Assembly: GCF_037151175.1 (NCBI RefSeq)
Contig: NZ_JBBCOR010000002.1
Location: 1 to 64,000 of the forward strand
DNA: 64,000 nt
Direction: 5' to 3'
DNA from: Asaia sp003994335
Lineage (GTDB): Bacteria; Pseudomonadota; Alphaproteobacteria; Acetobacterales; Acetobacteraceae
Shown one piece after another: positions 1 to 5,358 of the stretch; position 1 is the first letter of the stretch, and each line of letters opens with the position of its first letter. The position numbers and the translations under genes were made by a program. The notes beneath the pieces were generated by a model. That model did no database searches. It worked only from the letters and a program-made list of their open reading frames with translations, and was not told where the DNA came from.

Positions 1-144
1 CTGCGGCGGCCCCTGCGGCGGCCCATGCGGCGTCCCTTGAGGCGGCCCCTGCGGCGTCCCATGCGGCGTCCCTTGCGGCGGCCCCTGCGGCGGCCCCTGC
101 GGCGTCCCATGCGGCGTCCCTTGCGGCGGCCCCTGCGGCGGCCC
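1..144. repeat. 12-bp tandem repeat, 12 units
   Basis: Twelve consecutive 12-bp units read on the plus strand as (C/A/T)TGCGGCG(G/T)CCC-type, with GAGG for GCGG once. Successive units vary mainly in the first base (c, a or t) and at the g/t position, giving a partial higher-order period of about four units. The unit is a multiple of three, so every frame stays open. The minus strand encodes the Ala-rich tail of the gene at 1-526. The array may continue left of the window. Confidence 0.9.
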
Positions 145-526
145 TTAGCGCCTCATTCCCAGTTTCAAGGTATTCCCGCACGACAAATGGAGCATCCCAA
201 AGATGAATAACGTCGAGCGCACACCGGCGCGAAAACGCTCTCAGGATCTGCTCTGCATCAAGTCGCCAAATGATACGTCGATGACGTGCTGCCAGCTTGT
301 CGTCAGCATCATGCTCAACGTCGCCCCAGCACTCGACACGACATAGCATGTGGCCGGGTGCGTACTGTAGGGCGTCAATCAGGCGTTCGCTGGCGTGTAG
401 GCCCTGCTGGCACGGGATGACCGGGCCTACATGGGTCAGAATCTCTCCATCAGCGGGGACTTTGCGGCCGTCCCGAAGGGTGTCCCCTACGAAATGCCAG
501 GCGAGAACTTTGTCGTCACAGTTCAT
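1..526 (-). CDS. Prophage protein with Ala-rich tetrapeptide repeat tail (partial, runs off left edge)
   Basis: Open minus-strand frame with no stop before the window edge, 175 codons visible. The ATG at 524-526 is preceded by a good ribosome site (GGAGG, 6 nt away). The protein starts MNCDDKVLAWHFVGDTLRDG. It has a globular part of about 125 residues containing QQGLHASERLIDALQYAPGH, LCRVECWGDV and ALDVIHLWDAPFVVREYLET. It then runs into repeats of four residues (AAAG, AARD, AAWD types) encoded by the 12-bp DNA repeat at 1-144. Proteins with this head and an Ala/Arg/Asp/Trp repeat tail are common hypothetical proteins of phages and proteobacterial genomes (from memory); no function is known to me. 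It lies directly downstream of the phage RNA polymerase gene, behind a hairpin and a copy of the repeated 12-mer, so it is probably a phage gene. Confidence 0.75.
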   Translation of the reverse strand, partial: MNCDDKVLAWHFVGDTLRDGRKVPADGEILTHVGPVIPCQQGLHASERLIDALQYAPGHMLCRVECWGDVEHDADDKLAARHRRIIWRLDAEQILRAFSRRCALDVIHLWDAPFVVREYLETGNEALRAAAGAAARDAAWDAAGAAAGAAARDAAWDAAGAASRDAAWAAAGAAA

Positions 527-545
527 AGGGAACCTCCAGATATGC

Positions 546-572
546 AAAACCGCCACCCGAAGGGCAGCGGCT
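546..572 (-). terminator. Hairpin with short U tract between phage RNAP and next gene
   Basis: On the minus strand, a 9-bp stem (CCGCTGCCC with GGGTGGCGG, two G-T pairs) with a 3-nt loop is followed by TTTT. It lies downstream of the catalytic RNAP gene and just before the ribosome site of the repeat-protein gene. It could be an intrinsic terminator or a processing hairpin; the U tract is short. Confidence 0.5.
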
Positions 573-599
573 ACTGTTCTATTACGTAAGTTAAATTGT

Positions 600-611
600 C
601 ACGTTAGAGGT
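600..611 (-). promoter_or_regulatory. Copy 1 of prophage intergenic 12-mer (candidate phage RNAP promoter)
   Basis: On the minus strand the sequence is ACCTCTAACGTG, starting 3 nt after the TGA stop of the catalytic RNAP gene. It is identical to the copy at 2379-2390. The direction and the role as a promoter are inferred from repetition at gene boundaries next to a single-subunit RNAP. Confidence 0.5.
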
Positions 612-614
612 GTA

Positions 615-2381
615 TCATGAAAAGAAGAACTCAGACCGCAGCACTTCATTGATATCAAATGCCCCTCTCTTAGGAGGCTCTGGCAGGTAAACATGCGGGG
701 CATAATCAGCTATCTCAGATGCCGTCTGTGCTAATCGATCCTGCTGGTAAATCTCTACAAAGCTCTCCCGCAGTGACCTCGCAAGCGTCTGAGTGTCTGC
801 GGCATGGGTGCCGTAGCTGTCATGTATCATCGCGAACGACCTAATGCCTTGGTTAAATGCTTTATTAACCGTCATTGAGAGGTGCGCGCCGTCAAAGCTG
901 TGCACATAGTTTGGGGGCGCTCCCGCCGCTTGCTTACGGACGGACAGCGGCTGGGCATCTGATTCATCGTAGACCACAAGATGCCCACACAGCGTAGGCA
1001 CTCTGTGCTGAACGGGCTCCCTATATGCCTGCTCGATCACTGACCCGGAGGGGGTTTGCCACGAGAAGGGCACCCCGGCTTTCGCCAGTTCTGAGGCGCA
1101 CTCGCGTAGATAACCCATCACCCCTTGAGCGGCCCCTGCGGTGCCCTCCAAGGCCCCCATAATGTGTCCCCGAATATACTCGGCGGCCTTCCCCTTCCCT
1201 TCGCTGATCCCTCCCATAATCGCATCGTCGTTAAGGATCTGGGTTCTGATGCCGCGCGCGGTAACTCCGTAGGGAGTTGTCATCACTGCGCGTTTTACGA
1301 GGCTACGCAAGAAGCCTGTGTCACCCATACGAGGCTCCCATTCCAAGGCCTCGGAAATACCTTGAGAGGCATCGCTGAGAACCCGCTCACGAACGCTCTG
1401 CCCCACATCTATATATATGTCTTGTCTGGTATTGCGGGCGGAGAGATTGGTAGCTGCCGCCCCGATAGGATCAAGCGCCAGGGCGCTCAGATGCTGCAAG
1501 CCATTACAGGTACCGTCCATCGGAACCGGCAGATGACTTATGAAGTCCTCCGGATTACCTGAGGACCAAGCCAGGTTCAGTTCGTGGCAGGTGGCGAGAA
1601 GGCTCCAGGCTTCGTCTCCGCCGTTAACTTCCGCCCACCATAGACACTCCTCTGGGTGCGCTGCCGAATCTCTTACCTGATCTTTATGGTCCAGCGCCCA
1701 GGACACACGCTCGTTGAGCGTCATCTTGTCCTTACCAGCGCAGTTGGCGAGGCGGACCAGGAGCCAAAAATATCCCAGGCTTCCGAGCTTCTTCCCCTCG
1801 GCAAAATGGATTCCTCCCTTACCTACATCCGAGGCCTGTGGATGCGGACCCGAATTTATGGCTGGGTAAATCCGCCCTCTAAAACACCTATTATGCGGGA
1901 AATATACGGCCCTCTCGTTGCGCAGCTCTTGAGCCACAGAAATGAGGTCCATGAAAGCGAACTTCCTCCCGACAACCTTTGCGTTGTGATCGTAGATTCC
2001 TGCCATAGTGGATTTGTGCTCTTTGCGCTGTTCATCCGTCAGCGCTTCCCACGTTGTATCTGACATTGCTCTGTGGCGCCGCCCGGTTCGGAGACTGTCG
2101 CGCCATGCCTCGTATGAGGGAGAGCCTAAGGGCGTGATGGGGAGTTCGAGAGGCACCCCCGGCAGACTAGTCCGGTCCGCAAAGGCTTTGGTCTGAAGGT
2201 CAAGGATGAACTGATTCACCCTCCAAGGTGTGGCTTGGACCCGGTTAACTGAGTCCAGGTCAGCCGCACTTACCGAGGCGCGCCCTTTATCATTAAAGCT
2301 GCGGCGATTTGTGCGTACCAGAGGAATCTTGTGAACGTAAAACCCGCCTGAGAACAATTCCGACATAAGATATCTCAACAC
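615..2381 (-). CDS. T7-type single-subunit RNA polymerase, catalytic (C-terminal) part
   Basis: DNA-directed RNA polymerase of the T7/mitochondrial family, thumb-palm-fingers portion, up to 588 aa. The motifs line up with T7 RNAP. Motif A is MDGTCNGLQHLSA with catalytic Asp289 (T7 D537). Motif B is R359-SLV-K363-RAVMTTP-Y371-G (T7 R627, K631, Y639). Motif C is MIHDSYG with H520-D521 (T7 H811-D812). The C-terminus LRSEFFFS resembles T7 ESDFAFA. The protein begins where T7 RNAP has GGGYWANGRRPLALVRT (here SGGFYVHKIPLVRT), so the whole N-terminal domain is missing and is encoded by the gene at 2391-3218 in the same frame. The start is uncertain: GTG 2381, TTG 2378 or ATG 2366 are all possible and none has a strong ribosome site. 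Translation may depend on reinitiation after the upstream stop. All catalytic residues are intact, so decay of the active site is not evident. Confidence 0.93.
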   Translation of the reverse strand: MLRYLMSELFSGGFYVHKIPLVRTNRRSFNDKGRASVSAADLDSVNRVQATPWRVNQFILDLQTKAFADRTSLPGVPLELPITPLGSPSYEAWRDSLRTGRRHRAMSDTTWEALTDEQRKEHKSTMAGIYDHNAKVVGRKFAFMDLISVAQELRNERAVYFPHNRCFRGRIYPAINSGPHPQASDVGKGGIHFAEGKKLGSLGYFWLLVRLANCAGKDKMTLNERVSWALDHKDQVRDSAAHPEECLWWAEVNGGDEAWSLLATCHELNLAWSSGNPEDFISHLPVPMDGTCNGLQHLSALALDPIGAAATNLSARNTRQDIYIDVGQSVRERVLSDASQGISEALEWEPRMGDTGFLRSLVKRAVMTTPYGVTARGIRTQILNDDAIMGGISEGKGKAAEYIRGHIMGALEGTAGAAQGVMGYLRECASELAKAGVPFSWQTPSGSVIEQAYREPVQHRVPTLCGHLVVYDESDAQPLSVRKQAAGAPPNYVHSFDGAHLSMTVNKAFNQGIRSFAMIHDSYGTHAADTQTLARSLRESFVEIYQQDRLAQTASEIADYAPHVYLPEPPKRGAFDINEVLRSEFFFS

Positions 2382-2390
2382 GTTAGAGGT
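2379..2390 (-). promoter_or_regulatory. Copy 2 of prophage 12-mer, exactly at the RNAP split
   Basis: Minus-strand ACCTCTAACGTG, beginning immediately after the TAA stop of the N-terminal RNAP gene (2391-2393). Its last three bases form the GTG that can start the catalytic gene. It is identical to the copy at 600-611. It is a candidate promoter for the phage RNAP; function not proven. Confidence 0.5.
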
Positions 2391-3218
2391 TTATTTCCAA
2401 GTCAGCGGCGGTGTGACCATAGCCATCAGACGGGGGGCCGAAAGGCTCATTTTCTCGGCATCATCCAGTAAATCCTGTACGGTCTGAGATGACGCAACGA
2501 CGCAGCGAGCGCAGGGCTTTGTGGGGTCCGCCGCAACCTCAGCCGTGACAATCGCACCCTCGGACGCTACGCATATGCGCTCAATGAGCCACGCCCCAAC
2601 CGTTATACTGTGAATTTCAGACCATTCCGCTTTAACCAAAACTCCGGCGCGTCGTGTCCATTCCTTCCATTGGCGCACATTTGGATTCTTGTAGCGTTCC
2701 TTAAAGCGTGTGAGGAGTACGGAGAGCGTGTCATCTCCTTCTGACTTCTCCGCCTTCGCTTGCTCTTGCATCTGGTTGTATGAAAGCTGGCTTCGTAAGG
2801 CGGCCGCCACAGACTTTGATAAGCGCGTCACAGGCGGTGCGAAGGACATTCCAACGTTACCGAGGACCGTGGCTGTAGCGACGATAGCTACCTCTAGGTG
2901 CTTGTCCGTGAAAGCCATGAAGCAATCTCCAACTACGCTCTTCCTCCCTCGTTCACCAGCCGCAGCTATAGCCTTGTCAGTTTCATTCCGGATCTCTTCG
3001 GCTAGAGGCGTCACAATCTTTCGTAATAACCTCCTCCCCGGCCCCGTCTCGTGCAGCCGACCACTGGCGGTAGCGCGCTCCATATCTTCCATGAAAATCT
3101 TCTGAGCGCGGCGGACTCCGACCATCTCCCACTGAGCCTGACGAAATATTTCCGACATTCCGGCGGGCACTTCGGAATGGGCAGTAGGATCATCTTGTAG
3201 GACGCTGTTAGGACCCAT
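2391..3218 (-). CDS. T7-type RNA polymerase N-terminal domain, separate gene
   Basis: 275 aa, ATG at 3218 with GAGGTG about 8 nt upstream. It matches the N-terminal domain of T7 RNAP. FRQAQWEMVGVRRAQKIFME (25-44) and the following HETGPGRRLLRKIVTPLAEEI (56-76) correspond to the T7 segment around ALEHESYEMGEARFRKMFE and LITTLLPKMIARI. WKEWTRRAGVL (184-194) and VGAWLIERICVASEGAI (207-223) match WSSWHKEDSIHVG and IEMLIESTGMV. The end, VTPPLTW, matches VPPKPW near T7 residue 270. In T7 this domain carries the AT-rich recognition loop and intercalating hairpin used in promoter opening. The stop TAA is in frame with the catalytic gene: only three codons separate it from the GTG. It could be a natural two-subunit enzyme, as in phage N4 RNAPII, or one gene interrupted by a short insertion carrying a stop. 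Confidence 0.85.
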   Translation of the reverse strand: MGPNSVLQDDPTAHSEVPAGMSEIFRQAQWEMVGVRRAQKIFMEDMERATASGRLHETGPGRRLLRKIVTPLAEEIRNETDKAIAAAGERGRKSVVGDCFMAFTDKHLEVAIVATATVLGNVGMSFAPPVTRLSKSVAAALRSQLSYNQMQEQAKAEKSEGDDTLSVLLTRFKERYKNPNVRQWKEWTRRAGVLVKAEWSEIHSITVGAWLIERICVASEGAIVTAEVAADPTKPCARCVVASSQTVQDLLDDAEKMSLSAPRLMAMVTPPLTWK

Positions 3219-3260
3219 TTAGGACACCTCGAAGGTTTCGTGTGAAATCAATATGTTAGT

Positions 3261-3272
3261 TACGTTACTGGT
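3261..3272 (-). promoter_or_regulatory. Diverged copy 3 of prophage 12-mer, upstream of N-terminal RNAP gene
   Basis: Minus-strand ACCAGTAACGTA, matching ACCTCTAACGTG at 9 of 12 positions. It lies 43 bp upstream of the ATG of the N-terminal RNAP gene. It is the only candidate promoter element seen between that gene and the tRNA. Confidence 0.35.
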
Positions 3273-3333
3273 TTATCGTATTGGAGAAAGTAAGGCGCTG
3301 CAAGGGTTTTCTAACAAATTTTCAGGGGTTTTC

Positions 3334-3407
3334 TGGAGCGGGTGAAGGGAATCGAACCCTCGTATGCAGCTTGGGAAGCTGCCGTTCTACCATTGAACTA
3401 CACCCGC
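3334..3407 (-). tRNA. tRNA-Gly (anticodon CCC)
   Basis: 74 nt on the minus strand including an encoded CCA. The acceptor stem is GCGGGTG/CACCCGC, the discriminator is T, and the T arm has GGTTCGATTCC. The anticodon stem GCAGC/GCTGC encloses the loop TTCCCAA, so the anticodon is CCC (reads GGG). The tRNA's 3' end points into the prophage segment, the usual geometry of tRNA-integrated elements. The tRNA itself is complete. Confidence 0.95.
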
Positions 3408-3522
3408 ACGGCGCCCCTTCTAGCGCAGCCGCGTACGCGTTGCAATGTCTCTCCCCCTGTTGACGAAGCATCATCGCTTTGCGCATAGTCGCAGCCGTCA
3501 AGCGCTCCGACGAGCGATTGAC

Positions 3523-3580
3523 CCTCGCGATTTGAAAGGCCGGATTGCGGCGAGGCTAAACAACAGCGCTAAAGAGGCCC
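3523..3580 (+). ncRNA. SAM-II riboswitch (metA motif) in the metZ leader
   Basis: It matches the SAM-II H-type pseudoknot. P1 is CCTCGC (3523-3528) with GCGAGG (3550-3555), and the first loop contains the conserved GATTTGA. P2 pairs GGCC (3538-3541) with GGCC (3576-3579). The long second loop reads CTAAACAACAGCGCTAAAGA with the conserved GCTAAA. It lies about 80 nt upstream of metZ, a methionine-biosynthesis gene, which is the classic alphaproteobacterial target. SAM-II elements normally repress translation when SAM is bound. A short GGGAT/ATCCC hairpin (3581-3597) follows and may belong to the expression platform. Confidence 0.88.
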
Positions 3581-3657
3581 GGGATCCATCACATCCCAGG
3601 TTTTCCACGGCCAGAATCGCACCTTCATCTCCCGGTGCATTTTGGAGTGTCTTCCCC

Positions 3658-4845
3658 ATGACAGACCACAGCTACGGCCCCTCGACCCGCCTGCTCCATC
3701 AGGATGTCAGCCGAACGGAACATGGTGAAACCAGCGAGTCCATCTTTCTTACTTCCGGCTTCGTCTATGAAAGCGCCGAACAGGCCGCTGCCACCTTCAC
3801 CGGTGAAGTAACCCATTATCAATATTCGCGCTTCGGCAACCCGACCACCGACGCCTTGCAGGCGCGCCTCGCCCTGCTCGAAGGGGCAGAAGCCTGCATC
3901 GTCACTGCAAGCGGGATGGGCGCCGTTTCCTCTGCGCTGCTGTCACATCTGAAGCAGGGCGATCGCGTCGTTGCCTCGCGGGCGCTTTTCGGTTCCTGCT
4001 ACTGGATCGTGACGACGCTCCTGCCGCGATATGGCATCGAAACCGTTCTGGTCGATGGCGATGACTGGGCAGGCTGGGAAGAGGCACTCGCCACTCCCGC
4101 CGGCGCGGTCCTGATCGAGAGCCCCTCGAACCCCATGTTGGACGTGCTCGATGTCGAGCGCATCGCCACTCTGGCACACAAGGCCGGCGCGCTTTTGATG
4201 GTCGATAACGTCTTCGCATCCCCAGTGGGGCAGAAGCCGCTCGAACTCGGCGCAGACGTCGTGCTCTACTCCTGCACCAAGCATATTGACGGCCAGGGAC
4301 GCGTGCTGGGCGGGGCGGTTCTCGGCCGCAAGCAGTGGATCGAAGAGGTACTCCAACCTTTCACGCGCAATACCGGCAATGCACTTTCCCCGTTCAATGC
4401 CTGGGTACTTCTCAAAGGGCTCGAGACCTTGCCGCTCCGCGTCAATGCCATGGCGTCCAATGCAAGCGCCGTCGCGCATTTCCTGGAAAATCAGCCGGGG
4501 ATCAAGCGCGTGTCCTATCCAGGGCTCGCCTCGCACCCGCAACGCGCACTTGTTGAAAAGCAGATGAGTAATGGGGGTTCGCTGGTGGCGTTCGAGGTCG
4601 AGGGCGGGAAAGAGGCGGCCTTCCGCTTCATGAATGCGTTCAGGCTCATCGCCATTTCGAACAATCTTGGCGATGCCCGCTCACTGGCGACCCATCCTGC
4701 AACGACCACCCATTCCAAGGTCGCCGCAGAGGAACGCGCGCGCCTCGGGATCACCGATGGCGCTATCCGCCTTTCGGTCGGGCTTGAAGATAGTGCAGAT
4801 CTGATTGCTGACCTTAAACGAAGCCTTGCTGCGCTGAATGGCTGA
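3658..4845 (+). CDS. metZ: O-succinylhomoserine sulfhydrylase
   Basis: A PLP enzyme of the Cys/Met metabolism (cystathionine gamma-synthase) family that makes homocysteine from an O-acylated homoserine and sulfide. It is 395 aa from ATG 3658 (GGAG about 12 nt upstream); an upstream in-frame ATG at 3445 would run through the riboswitch and is rejected. Visible motifs are the PLP contact region YSRFGNPTTDALQARLALLEGA, TASGMGAVSSALLS, the VDNVFASP aspartate, and the Schiff-base lysine K208 in SCTKHIDGQGRVLGG. The VFASPVGQKPLE and GQGRVLGG signatures favour MetZ over MetB or MetC. The SAM-II riboswitch just upstream supports a methionine role and indicates repression by SAM. Confidence 0.92.
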   Translation: MTDHSYGPSTRLLHQDVSRTEHGETSESIFLTSGFVYESAEQAAATFTGEVTHYQYSRFGNPTTDALQARLALLEGAEACIVTASGMGAVSSALLSHLKQGDRVVASRALFGSCYWIVTTLLPRYGIETVLVDGDDWAGWEEALATPAGAVLIESPSNPMLDVLDVERIATLAHKAGALLMVDNVFASPVGQKPLELGADVVLYSCTKHIDGQGRVLGGAVLGRKQWIEEVLQPFTRNTGNALSPFNAWVLLKGLETLPLRVNAMASNASAVAHFLENQPGIKRVSYPGLASHPQRALVEKQMSNGGSLVAFEVEGGKEAAFRFMNAFRLIAISNNLGDARSLATHPATTTHSKVAAEERARLGITDGAIRLSVGLEDSADLIADLKRSLAALNG

Positions 4846-4881
4846 TTGCCTTTAGCGCGACCCTGAGCCTACAAGGCGGGC

Positions 4882-5358
4882 ATGTCGTCCCAGAAACCCG
4901 CCCCACCCCGCCTTGTTGCTGACCCGGATGCAAGCTTCGCCGAGGCCATCGAAACCGCGCCGCGCTACGAGGCCACGACACGCGATATCACCGTTTCCGT
5001 GCGCAGCTTCTGGCTGGAGGACCAGTCCCAGCCAGAAGAACACAGCTATGCCTGGGCTTATCATGTCCGGATCGAGAATGGCGGAGACGAGACGGTCCAG
5101 CTCCTGAGCCGGTCGTGGGAAATCACGGATGGGCGCGGCAAGACGGATCATATCCATGGTGATGGCGTGGTCGGCGAGCAGCCCATTCTCGTTGCCAGCG
5201 AGATCTTCGAATACACCTCAGGGGCGGCACTTCCCACACCATGCGGCTTCATGCGCGGTGTTTACCACATGATCGTACCCGCGACATCGGAGCGCTTCGA
5301 GGTCGTCATTCCACCGTTCAGTCTGGATAGCCCTCATCGTCTAGGTCTCGTTCACTGA
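4882..5358 (+). CDS. apaG: ApaG domain protein
   Basis: 158 aa, about 30 residues longer at the N-terminus than the typical 125-aa ApaG. The ApaG (DUF525) fold is recognisable from RDITVSVRSFWLEDQSQPEE, YAWAYHVRIENGGDETVQLLSRSW, the GVVGEQPILV segment, FEYTSGAALPTPCGFMRGVY, and the terminal FEVVIPPFSLDSP. Members are small immunoglobulin-like proteins linked genetically to Co2+ resistance and Ap4A metabolism in enterics; the biochemical role is unclear. It follows metZ by 36 bp and may be cotranscribed. Its last 41 bp overlap the convergent diguanylate cyclase gene. Confidence 0.9.
   Translation: MSSQKPAPPRLVADPDASFAEAIETAPRYEATTRDITVSVRSFWLEDQSQPEEHSYAWAYHVRIENGGDETVQLLSRSWEITDGRGKTDHIHGDGVVGEQPILVASEIFEYTSGAALPTPCGFMRGVYHMIVPATSERFEVVIPPFSLDSPHRLGLVH

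Noticed and set aside
1..144. Repeats as a possible CRISPR array
   Set aside because: Units are 12 bp, contiguous, without spacers, and coding in the minus frame.
25..210. Plus-strand Arg/Pro/Leu repeat reading frame
   Set aside because: It is the opposite-strand shadow of the 12-bp repeat. The minus frame has a ribosome site, a globular head and no stop.
615..3218. Sequencing frameshift as the cause of the split RNAP
   Set aside because: Both parts are in the same frame, so no indel of 1 or 2 bases explains it. An error would have to create the TAA and does not account for the extra codons and repeated 12-mer at the junction.
3304..3335. Two GGGTTTTCT copies beside the tRNA as possible integrase arm sites
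   Set aside because: Only two 9-bp copies, and no integrase in the window to relate them to; could be chance.
3445..3657. N-terminal extension of metZ giving 466 aa
   Set aside because: It would translate the SAM-II riboswitch, has no homology to the family, and ATG 3658 gives the normal length.
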